49,063 bases of DNA, from contig SVJZ01000013.1 in the NCBI GenBank assembly GCA_015068705.1, forward strand, positions 1-49,063, given 5' to 3'. This document shows positions 32,179 to 40,135 of this stretch, in pieces (within the stretch, counting starts at the first letter, position 1; each line of letters starts with the position of its first letter). The translations under genes and the position numbers were made by a program. Origin of the DNA: Oscillospiraceae bacterium (GTDB lineage: Bacteria > Bacillota > Clostridia > UMGS1810). The notes under the pieces were generated by a model. The model ran no database searches, had not been told where the DNA came from, and saw only the letters and a program-made list of their open reading frames with translations.

Positions 32179-32207
32179 ATTTTACCACAGTATTTGAAAC
32201 AATGCAA
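32179..32207 (-). promoter_or_regulatory. Sigma-A promoter for rpsB-tsf
   Basis: On the minus strand TTGCAT (32207-32202), a 17-bp spacer and TAAAAT (32184-32179). Confidence 0.8.
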
Positions 32208-32255
32208 GCGTTTTTTCTCTTATCTGCATAAATTTGTATGAATTTGTGCAAACAG

Positions 32256-32284
32256 TTGACAAAATTTCCTCTCGCCGTTACAAT
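32256..32284 (+). promoter_or_regulatory. Sigma-A promoter for mutS2
   Basis: A perfect TTGACA (32256-32261), a 17-bp spacer and TACAAT (32279-32284). It is divergent from the rpsB promoter, about 50 bp away. Confidence 0.88.
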
Positions 32285-32337
32285 AATAGTAAGAATTGAA
32301 CGTATGAAATCTTACCCGAATGCAAAGGACTAACCCC

Positions 32338-34704
32338 ATGGATAAAAAATCGTTACAGACACTCGAATTTCATAAAATATTAGAACGGCTTTCAGGGCAT
32401 ACCATCACCGAAACGGGGCGGGATGCGGCATTGCATCTTACCCCGTGCGAAACCCTGCACGAGGCAAATGAGATGCAAACCGAAACCGCCGAGGCAGTTA
32501 CCCTCATCACCCGTCGGGGCAGTGTGCCCATCCTCTGCCGCAAGGACATCCGCGGCTCGGTAAAACGGGCAGATATGGGCGGTGCGCTCTCACCCCAGGA
32601 ACTCAATCAGATCCGACTCACCCTTGCCACTGCGCGACGGCTGAAAAGCTATCCGGATGAGGTGCCCTGCGACCTGCTTTCGGGTCACATTGAGGCAGTT
32701 TATGCCGACAGGGAACTGGAAAACCGCATTTCCCTTTGCATCACCGAAGAAAACGAGGTCGCCGACGATGCCAGCCCCGAGTTGTATCAAATCCGGCGAA
32801 AAATCCGTTCCTCCACCGGCAAAATCAAGGACATCCTGCAAGATATTGTCGCCAGACGGGGAAAACTTCTGCAAGAACCCATCATCACCATGCGTGGCGA
32901 CCGGTATGTTATCCCGGTAAAATCCGAGCACAAGAGCGAGATCAAGGGCATCGTGCACGATACCTCTTCCACTGGTGCTACCCTTTTCATTGAGCCGATT
33001 GCCGTGGTGGAGGCAGGAAACGAAATCCGCGCCCTGCAAACCAAAGAGACAGAGGAAATAGAACGCATCCTGCTGGAGCTTTCGGGTGTGGTTGCCCAAT
33101 CGGCAAAGCTGCTGGACATGAGTTGGGGCATCATTGTGCATCTGGACGGGGTTTTCGCCCGTGCAAAATATGCTCTTGCCACCGATGCCTACCGCCCGGT
33201 ATTAAATGACGCCGGCATTGTGAATTTGCAAAAAGCACGCCACCCCCTGCTCGACCCCAAAACGGTGGTCCCTACCGATATCATGCTGGGTAAGGACTTT
33301 GATACCCTTGTGGTAACCGGCCCCAACACGGGTGGAAAAACTGTGGTGTTAAAAACCCTGGGACTTCTTTCCCTCATGGCGGCGTGCGGCATGCACGTTA
33401 CCGCACAGGAGGAGTCTGATATTGCGGTGTTTGCTGATATTTTTGCCGACATTGGCGACGAACAAAGCATCGAGCAAAGCCTTTCCACCTTTTCTTCGCA
33501 TATGGTAAATATCGTAAACATCTTAAAACGTGCCGACCACCGCTCGCTATGCCTGTTTGACGAGTTGGGCGCAGGCACCGACCCCATTGAGGGTGCAGCT
33601 CTGGCGGTAAGTATATTGGAAGATATCCGTCTGCGCGGCGCAAAGTGTGCCGCCACCACCCATTACAGTGAATTAAAGCTCTATGCACTCACCGGCAACC
33701 GGGTGGAAAATGCATCCTGCGAATTTAATGTGGAAACCCTCATGCCCACCTATCGTTTGTTGATTGGCGTACCGGGCAAGAGTAACGCATTTGCCATTTC
33801 GTCGCGGTTGGGTCTGTCGGATGCCATCATAGAAGACGCGCGAGGACGGATCGCAGGGGAAAATATCAAATTTGAGGATGTACTGACCGAACTGGAAAAA
33901 AATCGCCGCACGGCAGAACGGGAAAAGGATCGCGCACTGGCATACAAACGGGAAACCGAACTCATCAAACGCACCGCCGAAACCAAGCAACAGGCATTAC
34001 AGGAAAAGAGCGACCGCATCATCGAGGCAGCACGGCAGGAGGCAAAGAAGATTTTGGAAGATGCCAAAGCCGAAAGCGATGCAGCCATCCGTGCCATTCG
34101 TGAGGCGCAGCGGCAAAAGGACACCCGTGAGGCAAACCGCGCATTGGAAAAATCGCGCAGTCGCTTAAACGAAAAGACCAAGGAGCACGCAGGTGCACTG
34201 TCACATAATATTCTGGATGGCAAAAAGGCATCCAAACCGCCCAAAACAGTCAAACCGGGTGATGATGTGGAAGTGGTGAATCTGGGGCAACGAGGCATCG
34301 TGGTAACAGAGCCGGACAGCAAGGGAAATCTGTATGTTCGGGTGGGTGTGATGAAATTGCAATCCAATCTGTCCTACCTACGTCTTGCAGGCGAACAGGC
34401 TGCCGCACCCAAAACCCGTCGCAATGGTGTTTCCCGTCCTACCGAAATGCGTACCGCCACCATTTCCCCTGAGTTGGATGTGCGTGGCGAAACCATCGAC
34501 GAGGCGGTGTACCGCATCGAAAAGCAACTGTCCGACGCGCTCCTCTCCTCGCTTACCGAGGTGCGTATCATCCACGGTAAGGGCACCGGCGCACTGCGCA
34601 ACGGCATCCACGCATGGCTTCGTACCCAGCCATATATTGCGGAATTTCATCTGGCAAGTTTTGGTGAGGGTGATGCCGGAGTAACGGTGGTACGACTCAA
34701 ATAA
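32338..34704 (+). CDS. mutS2: Endonuclease MutS2
   Basis: A MutS paralogue without the mismatch-recognition domain. In different bacteria it suppresses recombination, and in Bacillus it rescues collided ribosomes by splitting them. The ATG at 32338 has AAAGGA 8 nt before it (788 residues). Order: helical core/lever (1-300), ATPase with GPNTGGKTVVLKTLG (Walker A, about residue 328), the Walker B region CLFDELGAGTDPIEGAAL, a long charged coiled coil (about 510-640), a KOW-like segment (KPGDDVEVVNLGQRGIVV), and a C-terminal Smr nuclease domain with LDVRGETIDEAV and IIHGKGTGALRNGIH. It forms its own transcription unit. Confidence 0.97.
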   Translation: MDKKSLQTLEFHKILERLSGHTITETGRDAALHLTPCETLHEANEMQTETAEAVTLITRRGSVPILCRKDIRGSVKRADMGGALSPQELNQIRLTLATARRLKSYPDEVPCDLLSGHIEAVYADRELENRISLCITEENEVADDASPELYQIRRKIRSSTGKIKDILQDIVARRGKLLQEPIITMRGDRYVIPVKSEHKSEIKGIVHDTSSTGATLFIEPIAVVEAGNEIRALQTKETEEIERILLELSGVVAQSAKLLDMSWGIIVHLDGVFARAKYALATDAYRPVLNDAGIVNLQKARHPLLDPKTVVPTDIMLGKDFDTLVVTGPNTGGKTVVLKTLGLLSLMAACGMHVTAQEESDIAVFADIFADIGDEQSIEQSLSTFSSHMVNIVNILKRADHRSLCLFDELGAGTDPIEGAALAVSILEDIRLRGAKCAATTHYSELKLYALTGNRVENASCEFNVETLMPTYRLLIGVPGKSNAFAISSRLGLSDAIIEDARGRIAGENIKFEDVLTELEKNRRTAEREKDRALAYKRETELIKRTAETKQQALQEKSDRIIEAARQEAKKILEDAKAESDAAIRAIREAQRQKDTREANRALEKSRSRLNEKTKEHAGALSHNILDGKKASKPPKTVKPGDDVEVVNLGQRGIVVTEPDSKGNLYVRVGVMKLQSNLSYLRLAGEQAAAPKTRRNGVSRPTEMRTATISPELDVRGETIDEAVYRIEKQLSDALLSSLTEVRIIHGKGTGALRNGIHAWLRTQPYIAEFHLASFGEGDAGVTVVRLK

Positions 34705-34752
34705 ATGTTTATTTTATCCAAACGAAAAAACTTTTTTTGTGCATAATCAACC

Positions 34753-34784
34753 AAATCTAAAAAAAGAGTAGATTTTTTGTTTTT
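34753..34784 (+). terminator. Weak AT-rich terminator after mutS2
   Basis: AAATCTA pairs with TAGATTT (34753-34759 with 34769-34775), followed by TTTTGTTTTT. It probably ends mutS2 transcription, about 50 nt after the stop codon. Confidence 0.6.
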
Positions 34785-34797
34785 CCCGTGTTAAAAT
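34769..34797 (+). promoter_or_regulatory. Possible promoter of the candidate small RNA
   Basis: TAAAAT at 34792-34797 is a good -10. The hexamer 17 bp upstream (TAGATT, 34769-34774) is a poor -35. Transcription would start near 34804. Confidence 0.4.
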
Positions 34798-34803
34798 AAT
34801 ATC

Positions 34804-34900
34804 GTGTATAGGTAGCACTATACACTGGAAATTTTTTCATAATCAATTTCCACTCCATCTTTTTATGCCCCTTCTGCCTCGGTATGAAGGGCCTTTTTTT
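34804..34900 (+). ncRNA. Candidate small RNA with three hairpins and its own terminator
   Basis: In the 248-bp gap between mutS2 and rdgB, three stems follow in order. They are GTGTATAG/CTATACAC (34804-34825, perfect 8 bp, exactly at the predicted start), TGGAAATT/AATTTCCA (34826-34852, perfect 8 bp), and a GC-rich terminator stem GCCCCTTC/GAAGGGC (34867-34892) followed by CTTTTTTT. The frame content is non-coding. The layout is that of a roughly 97-nt transcript. I do not recognise the family; it could also be a processed mutS2 3' UTR. Confidence 0.5.
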
Positions 34901-34920
34901 GCCCAAATATATTAAAATAA

Positions 34921-34952
34921 AAAAGGCCTGTTCCATTGGAACAGGTCTTTTT
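34921..34952. terminator. Bidirectional terminator, chiefly for rdgB
   Basis: CCTGTTCC-att-GGAACAGG (34927-34945), extended by A/T pairs on both sides. On the minus strand TTTTTTATTTTAAT follows. It abuts the rdgB stop codon at 34953. Confidence 0.92.
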
Positions 34953-35534
34953 TTATTTGTCCAAAAATTTGCGGAACAGTTTGAGTGCCGCAGAACGGTG
35001 GCTCACCTGGTTTTTGATTTCGGGGGCAAGCACCCCAAAGGTTACCCCATGGTCGGGCGAGAAAAACAGCGGATCATATCCAAATCCGTTTGGTCCCTCG
35101 GGCGCATGGGCAATGATGCCCTCGCATTTCCCCTCAAAGGTATACTCTCTGCCCTGCTCGTCCACATAGGCAATCACGCACACAAAGCGTGCGGTACGCT
35201 GCTCATCCGGCACATCAGAAAGCTCCTCCAGTAACTTTTGATTGCGCTCCTCGTCGGTGGCATCCTCGCCTGCATAACGCGCACTGTAAATACCCGGCGC
35301 TCCATCCAACGCATCCACCACCAACCCGGAATCATCCGCCACAGTGGGCTTTCCGGTTGCCTCGAAAATGGCGCGCGCTTTAAGCAACGCATTTTCGGCA
35401 AAGGTGGTACCTGTTTCTTCCACCTCGATATTCACCCCTGCCTCTTTCTGGCTAAGCACCTTATATTCGGGCAAAATCGCACGGATTTCACGCAGTTTTC
35501 CGGCATTTCCTGTTGCAATAATCAATTCTGTCAT
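34953..35534 (-). CDS. rdgB: XTP/dITP diphosphatase (RdgB/HAM1)
   Basis: Hydrolyses non-canonical purine nucleotides (ITP, dITP, XTP), preventing their incorporation. The 193-residue product starts MTELIIATGNAGKLREIRAI and carries the family sites TTFAENALLKARAI, VADDSGLVVDALDGAPGIYS, GPNGFGYDPLFF and NQVSHRSAALKLF. It overlaps galK by 4 nt (ATGA, 35531-35534), so it is cotranscribed with and probably translationally coupled to the galactose genes, to which it has no evident metabolic link. Confidence 0.96.
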   Translation of the reverse strand: MTELIIATGNAGKLREIRAILPEYKVLSQKEAGVNIEVEETGTTFAENALLKARAIFEATGKPTVADDSGLVVDALDGAPGIYSARYAGEDATDEERNQKLLEELSDVPDEQRTARFVCVIAYVDEQGREYTFEGKCEGIIAHAPEGPNGFGYDPLFFSPDHGVTFGVLAPEIKNQVSHRSAALKLFRKFLDK

Positions 35535-36715
35535 TTAAGCTCTCTCCCACCGTCACCAATATTGGATACATAAAACGATGCCGTAAGCCCCGTTTTTGCC
35601 TGATAATTTTTGCCAACCTCATCAATAAACCGCTCCACCGCGGTATCTTCCACAATGCTTACCGTACAACCGCCAAAGCCGGCGCCCGTCATACGCGAGC
35701 CAAGTGTTCCCTCAATTTTACGCGCCTCGTCCACCAACGTATCCAGCTCAATTCCCGTTACCTCATACAGGTCGCGGAGCGAATCGTGCGATTGATTCAT
35801 CAGCGCACCAAATTCCGCCATATCCCCTGCTTCCAGTGCTTCAATGGAGCGAAGCACGCGGTCATCCTCGTTGATGACGTGCTCCACGCGTTTGCAGACA
35901 ACGGGGTCTGTAATCAGGTGCTTGTGTGCCTCAAACTCTGCACGGGAAATCTCACCCAGGCAATTTTTGTCGGGCAATTCTTTCTGCAACAGCGCAAATC
36001 CTACCTCGCACTCGCTACGGCGCTCGTTGTATTTGGAATCACCCAGCGAGCGTTTTTTGTTGGTATTGGCAATCACAATCCGTTTGCCATTTAAATCCAG
36101 CGGCGCATACCGATAGCTCAAATCCTTGCAATCGAGGAAAATCGCGCAGTTTTCCTTGCCCATTGCGGATGCAAACTGGTCCATGATGCCGCAATTGACA
36201 CCCACATACTCGTTTTCTGCCTGCTGACCGAATTTTGCCATAGCAATCATGTCCACCGGAGCGGTGATGCCGTTCTTCTCGTTGGAAAGGGTCGCAAAGC
36301 AAAGCGCCGTTGCCACCTCAATTGCCGCCGAGGAAGAAAGCCCGCCGCCGTGCGGCACCGTGTCATCATAGAGCATATCCAGACCGCAGATATCGTAGCC
36401 TGCCTGCTGCAGCACATATGCCACGCCGAGTTGGTAGTTACCCCAATCCAGATTGCGATAGTCGTTCAGCCGGTCAATATCCGCCTCCACTACCACATCC
36501 AGGTCGGTGGCACGCAATACAATCTTGCGGTCGGCGCGTTTGCGGCATACGATGGTTGTTTTCATATCCAATGCGGCAGGAAATACAAATCCGCCGTTAT
36601 AGTCGGTGTGCTCGCCAATGAGATTGACACGTCCGGGGGATACAAACACGCGAAGGTCGGTCTCATCGCCCCCAAACTGTTCTAAAAACATTGCAGTAAT
36701 TTCTCGTAATTCCAT
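35531..36715 (-). CDS. galK: Galactokinase
   Basis: GHMP-family kinase converting galactose to galactose-1-phosphate (Leloir pathway). The 394-residue product has the galactokinase signature GRVNLIGEHTDYNGGFVFPA near residues 28-47, the ATP-binding GHMP motif GGGLSSSAAIEVATAL, the base region VNCGIMDQFASAMGKENCAI and C-terminal MTGAGFGGCTVSIVED. It starts 2 nt after galT and overlaps rdgB by 4 nt. The gal promoter and a large inverted repeat lie upstream of galT. Confidence 0.97.
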   Translation of the reverse strand: MELREITAMFLEQFGGDETDLRVFVSPGRVNLIGEHTDYNGGFVFPAALDMKTTIVCRKRADRKIVLRATDLDVVVEADIDRLNDYRNLDWGNYQLGVAYVLQQAGYDICGLDMLYDDTVPHGGGLSSSAAIEVATALCFATLSNEKNGITAPVDMIAMAKFGQQAENEYVGVNCGIMDQFASAMGKENCAIFLDCKDLSYRYAPLDLNGKRIVIANTNKKRSLGDSKYNERRSECEVGFALLQKELPDKNCLGEISRAEFEAHKHLITDPVVCKRVEHVINEDDRVLRSIEALEAGDMAEFGALMNQSHDSLRDLYEVTGIELDTLVDEARKIEGTLGSRMTGAGFGGCTVSIVEDTAVERFIDEVGKNYQAKTGLTASFYVSNIGDGGRELK

Positions 36716-36717
36716 CC

Positions 36718-37695
36718 TTATTTCCCCTCCCGGGATTTGAATTTTGCATAGGCTGCACGCAGTTCCTCCGCCTTTTCTTCGGGAGCGGTAGGGTTACAGT
36801 GCGCCCAGGCACCCGTTTCACTGGATGCATTGAATTTCTGCTTATCCGCCGAACGCATTGGCGGATAGAACACAATGTGGAAGTGGTAATAATCGCTCAC
36901 ATCCTCGCCATTAACGGGGTTTTGATACATGCACATCATATAGGGGAATGCATAATCAAACAGCGAATCCAGCGTACCTGCGGCATCGCGCACGATTGCA
37001 GCAAGCGCATCTTTTTCCTCGTCGTTAAACTGGGTAAGATTTTGCTTGTGGCTCTTTGCGGCAATATACATGCCGTAGGGGTATTCGCTGAAGAAGGGCA
37101 AGAATGCCACAAAATGCTCATTTTCGGCAATAATGCGGCTGCCTGCTTTCTGCTCGTCTGCCAGCATATCACAAATCAGGCAGGAGTGTTTCTGATCAAA
37201 ATGCTCCTTGCAGGCATCCAACTCCAACTCAATTTTCTTGGGGATATACGAATAGCCGTAAATCTGCCCGTGGGGGTGCGGCATGGTAACGCCTACCACT
37301 GCGCCACGGTTTTCAAAAATAAACACATACTTGATTTTTTCATCTTTGGAAATCTCGCTGAATCGTTCGGTCCACAAGTCCACCAGCTTACGCACATGGG
37401 GAGTGGAAAGCTCAGGCAGGGTAATGGTGTGATTGGGCGAGTAGAGAATTACCTCGCACTTGCCATATGCCTCTTTAACGGGATAGAGCTCGGTTGCCAC
37501 ATCATCCGGCATAGGCGGATTCTGGCTCAATGCCGGAAAATCGTTATCATACTTATACACTTCATAATCGTCCGGCACTTTTCCGGAGCCGGGGCAAAAC
37601 GGGCACCAGTCTTTGGGCATCTGGGGTCTGTTTTGCCGGTGGGATGCAATCATCACCCAATCCTTAATCAGCGGATTCCATCTCAATTCTGCCAT
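36718..37695 (-). CDS. galT: Galactose-1-phosphate uridylyltransferase
   Basis: HIT-superfamily enzyme exchanging UMP between UDP-glucose and galactose-1-phosphate. The 325-residue product is the GalT family 1 type: it starts MAELRWNPLIKDWVMIASHR, has the zinc-like pair CPFCPGSGKVPDD, and the catalytic HxH in MPHPHGQIYGYSYIP. A second motif block is NPVNGEDVSDYYHFHIVFYP. Strong GGAGG lies 8 nt before the ATG. No galE is seen in the window, so the epimerase must be encoded elsewhere. Confidence 0.96.
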   Translation of the reverse strand: MAELRWNPLIKDWVMIASHRQNRPQMPKDWCPFCPGSGKVPDDYEVYKYDNDFPALSQNPPMPDDVATELYPVKEAYGKCEVILYSPNHTITLPELSTPHVRKLVDLWTERFSEISKDEKIKYVFIFENRGAVVGVTMPHPHGQIYGYSYIPKKIELELDACKEHFDQKHSCLICDMLADEQKAGSRIIAENEHFVAFLPFFSEYPYGMYIAAKSHKQNLTQFNDEEKDALAAIVRDAAGTLDSLFDYAFPYMMCMYQNPVNGEDVSDYYHFHIVFYPPMRSADKQKFNASSETGAWAHCNPTAPEEKAEELRAAYAKFKSREGK

Positions 37696-37727
37696 GGTAT
37701 CAACCTCCGTTTATTTATTCTTTCCAT

Positions 37728-37760
37728 ATATTCTTAATTAAATTATTGAATTAAGAATAT
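37728..37760. promoter_or_regulatory. Probable operator of the gal operon
   Basis: A perfect 12-bp inverted repeat with 9-bp spacer: ATATTCTTAATT (37728-37739) and AATTAAGAATAT (37749-37760). It overlaps the -10 box and the transcription start of galT, an ideal place for a repressor. A 5' hairpin in the mRNA is the alternative reading. No regulator gene is next to it. Confidence 0.65.
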
Positions 37761-37787
37761 TATACCGCATTGCGCGACCCGTGTCAA
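37759..37787 (-). promoter_or_regulatory. Consensus sigma-A promoter for galT-galK-rdgB
   Basis: On the minus strand a perfect TTGACA (37787-37782), a 17-bp spacer and a perfect TATAAT (37764-37759). This is the best promoter match in the window, which suits a gene set held off by a repressor. Confidence 0.93.
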
Positions 37788-37795
37788 GGGGGAAG

Positions 37796-38010
37796 GAGTT
37801 CGAATCTCTTGATTATACGCACAAAAAAGGACATCCCGTTGGATGTCCTTTTTTGTGGCGCGCCCGGAGAGATATGCCGGCGCTGCCGTCATCGGGCTTG
37901 CCGACCCAAAGGCTTCGCCTTTCGGTACCCGGCGGCTCCCCAAAAAGCGCAAAAACTTGCCACAGGCAACTTTTTCTTCGCGCTTTTTGCCCTCTCAGAG
38001 TTCGAATCTC
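37796..38010. repeat. Decayed duplicate of the tRNA-Arg 3' end/terminator module
   Basis: Two similar modules lie about 203 bp apart. Each has a T-arm-like GAGTTCGAATCTC (37796-37808 and 37998-38010), a perfect terminator hairpin (37821-37856 and 38023-38060) and then TGGCGCGCCCGGAGAGAT (37856-37873 and 38059-38076), which is the complement of tRNA-Arg's 3' end with its CCA. The left module breaks off inside the T-loop and continues into 125 bp of unrelated palindrome-rich DNA: AAAGGC-ttc-GCCTTT at 37908-37922, and a nested 47-nt stem at 37942-37988 starting AAAAAGCGC. No gene is supported in 37788-38058. Confidence 0.75.
37821..37856. terminator. Orphan bidirectional terminator in the left module
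   Basis: ACAAAAAAGGACATCC-cgtt-GGATGTCCTTTTTTGT, a perfect 16-bp stem. It no longer follows an intact tRNA gene on either strand. Confidence 0.88.
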
Positions 38011-38022
38011 CCTGATTGTATG

Positions 38023-38060
38023 CATGAAAAAAGACACCCAACGGGGTGTCTTTTTTCATG
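38023..38060. terminator. Terminator of tRNA-Arg
   Basis: CATGAAAAAAGACACCC pairs perfectly over 17 bp with GGGTGTCTTTTTTCATG (38044-38060). On the minus strand it follows the tRNA's CCA end directly. Confidence 0.92.
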
Positions 38061-38135
38061 GCGCGCCCGGAGAGATTCGAACTCCCGACCTACTGGTTCG
38101 TAGCCAGGCACTCTATCCAGCTGAGCTACGGGCGC
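38059..38135 (-). tRNA. tRNA-Arg (anticodon ACG)
   Basis: The minus strand folds into a complete cloverleaf. The acceptor stem is GCGCCCG with CGGGCGC, the D-arm is GCTC...GAGT and the T-arm is GGGAG-TTCGAAT-CTCTC. The anticodon loop is CTACGAA, giving anticodon ACG, which reads CGN codons after A34 deamination. The discriminator base is G73, and a genomic CCA follows (38061-38059). The 27-43 pair (C-U) is a mismatch; all other stem pairs are sound. It has its own promoter and terminator. Confidence 0.95.
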
Positions 38136-38151
38136 AGATATGATATTTTGG

Positions 38152-38205
38152 AGTACGTCACTTAACGTACTGGAATATTCTATCACATCTGTTTATAAAA
38201 ATCAA
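38152..38205 (-). promoter_or_regulatory. Promoter and start-site hairpin of tRNA-Arg
   Basis: On the minus strand TTGATT (38205-38200), a 17-bp spacer and TAGAAT (38182-38177). The first transcribed bases form a perfect 7-bp stem, AGTACGT/ACGTACT (38171-38152), in the pre-tRNA leader. Confidence 0.72.
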
Positions 38206-38270
38206 GTGTTTTTTTCAAAAAAATCAATATATTTTCAAAAATATGTGCAAATTACGGGCTTTTTTCGCAA

Positions 38271-39308
38271 TCACCTGCCAATCACACCGCCGCCAACCAC
38301 CGTGTCGCCGTCATAAAACACCACTGCCTGACCGGGGGTTACCGCCCGTTGCGGTGTATCAAAGGTAACACGCACGCCATCCCCTACCGGCTCAATCCAT
38401 GCATCCGCCGCAGGCGCACTGTAACGCACCTTTGCCTGCACGCGCATGGAGGAATCCAATGTGTCAAACGGGATAAAATTCGTTTGCTCCGCCACCAGCG
38501 TGGAGGAAAATTCACTCCCCGCCTCACCGAGAGTCACGGTATTGTCCCTCGGGTTGACCGACACCACAAACATGGGCTTGCCAAATGCGATGCCCAGTCC
38601 TTTTCGTTGCCCTACTGTATAATGCACAATCCCCTTGTGCCTACCCAAAACATTGCCCGACAAATCCACAAAATTGCCCTCGGGTGGCAATTCCTTACAT
38701 CGTTCGGATAAAAATCGCACATAGTCATCGTCCGGAATAAAGCAGATTTCCTGACTATCCTTCTTTTGCGCAACCGCAAGCCCCGCCTCTGCCGCAAGGG
38801 CGCGGATTTCTTCTTTTTCCAACCCCTCCAGCGGAAACATTGCCCGGGAAAGTTGTTGTTGCGAAAGGGTGTAGAGCACATAGGTCTGGTCTTTTTTTGC
38901 AGATGCGGATTTTTTGAGCAGGTACCGTCCGTCGGCGTTTTGTTCGATTCTTGCATAATGTCCGGTTGCCACCGCGTCGCACCCAAATTCTCCGGCAATG
39001 CGCGCCATGGCACCGAATTTAATATGCTTGTTGCACGCAATACACGGATTGGGGGTGCGCCCTGCCAGATATTCTGCGGTAAAATAGTCCATCACATGAT
39101 GGGAGAATTCTTCTTTGCAGTTTATGGTGTGATGCGCTATCCCCAACTGCGCTGCGACTTTTTTCGCGTCCTCTGCCGCGGCAAACGGGGCATCTCCGGG
39201 GAGTAAATCCAGTGTTACTCCCACCACCTCATACCCCTGCCGTTTTAGTAATAAAGCAGCAGCGGAGCTATCCACTCCGCCACTCATTCCTACCAATATC
39301 TTTTTCAT
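38271..39308 (-). CDS. mnmA: tRNA-specific 2-thiouridylase MnmA
   Basis: Adds sulfur to U34 of tRNA-Lys, -Glu and -Gln. The 345-residue product has the PP-loop ATP site LVGMSGGVDSSAAALLL. The catalytic Cys sits in TPNPCIACN (C89, followed by C92) and the sulfur-relay Cys in QEICFIPDDDY (C189). The C-terminal part has VGQRKGLGIAFGKPMFVV and PGQAVVFYDGDTVVGGGVI. Its ATG overlaps the rnfB stop by 4 nt (ATGA, 39305-39308), so it is the last gene of the rnf operon. A cysteine desulfurase gene is not adjacent. Confidence 0.95.
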   Translation of the reverse strand: MKKILVGMSGGVDSSAAALLLKRQGYEVVGVTLDLLPGDAPFAAAEDAKKVAAQLGIAHHTINCKEEFSHHVMDYFTAEYLAGRTPNPCIACNKHIKFGAMARIAGEFGCDAVATGHYARIEQNADGRYLLKKSASAKKDQTYVLYTLSQQQLSRAMFPLEGLEKEEIRALAAEAGLAVAQKKDSQEICFIPDDDYVRFLSERCKELPPEGNFVDLSGNVLGRHKGIVHYTVGQRKGLGIAFGKPMFVVSVNPRDNTVTLGEAGSEFSSTLVAEQTNFIPFDTLDSSMRVQAKVRYSAPAADAWIEPVGDGVRVTFDTPQRAVTPGQAVVFYDGDTVVGGGVIGR

Positions 39309-40123
39309 GCCGATTCTCCCTCAACCGGGCATACATCAGTAACGATAATCTTCTTGAGGCAAGCACTCGCGCATACGCCGCAATTGGTGCACTTTTCGGG
39401 GTCGATCACCGCTACATTGTCCACCACGGAAATCGCACCAAATTCGCACTTTTTCTCACATATCTTGCAACCAATGCAACCCACTTCGCAGTAGGTTTTC
39501 ACCACTGCACCCTTATCACGGGAGGAGCAGCCCACAAATACACGGCTATCGGCATCCACCATGGCAATGACGTTTTTGGGGCAAACCGATGCACACGCAC
39601 CGCAACCGGTACAAGCATCTTCATCCACCGCTGCAACCCCGTCAACCACCGAAATAGCACCAAACTGGCACACCGAAACGCAGCTGCCCAACCCCATGCA
39701 ACCATATGCACAAGCCTTGGGTCCGCCGCCAAGTGCCGCCGCGGCAACACAATCGTTCAAACCGTAAGATACATACTGATCCCCTGCGCACTCCGCCGTT
39801 CCGCGGCAAGCCACACGGGCAACCTTTTTGGTAATCACTCCTGCCTCCACGCCCATGATACCGGCAATTTTTTCTGCAGTTTCAGCGGTCATCAGGTTAC
39901 AACGGTTGATGGGTGCGCCATCCTCTACGATTGCCTTGGCAAACGCACTACAACCTGCATAACCACAACCACCACAGTTTGCGCCCGGCAAAATTTCGGC
40001 AATTTGCTCCACCCGTTCATCGGTTTCCACCCGAAAAACAATGGAGGCAACCGCCAGCAAACCGCCCAGAAACAGTCCAATCGCACCAACGGCGAGGGCA
40101 GGATATAAAATTTGTTCTATCAT
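39305..40123 (-). CDS. rnfB: Rnf complex subunit B (iron-sulfur protein)
   Basis: Ferredoxin-accepting subunit of the ion-pumping Rnf complex. The 272-residue protein has an N-terminal membrane helix (about 5-30), then the Fes/four-cysteine domain NCGGCGYAGCSAFAKAI. A series of cysteine motifs follows: CMGLGSCVSVCQFGAI, CTGCGACASVCPKNVI, CIGCKICEKKCEFGAI and CTNCGVCASACLKKII, enough for several [4Fe-4S] clusters. The last motif lacks the usual Pro after its fourth Cys. It sits last in the C-D-G-E-A-B order, 12 nt after rnfA. Confidence 0.96.
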   Translation of the reverse strand: MIEQILYPALAVGAIGLFLGGLLAVASIVFRVETDERVEQIAEILPGANCGGCGYAGCSAFAKAIVEDGAPINRCNLMTAETAEKIAGIMGVEAGVITKKVARVACRGTAECAGDQYVSYGLNDCVAAAALGGGPKACAYGCMGLGSCVSVCQFGAISVVDGVAAVDEDACTGCGACASVCPKNVIAMVDADSRVFVGCSSRDKGAVVKTYCEVGCIGCKICEKKCEFGAISVVDNVAVIDPEKCTNCGVCASACLKKIIVTDVCPVEGESA

Positions 40124-40135
40124 GTTTTTCCCTCC

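Noticed and set aside
37770-38143. Short overlapping open frames around the tRNA-Arg module
   Set aside because: They run through perfect terminator hairpins and the tRNA itself; there are no ribosome sites, so they are not genes.
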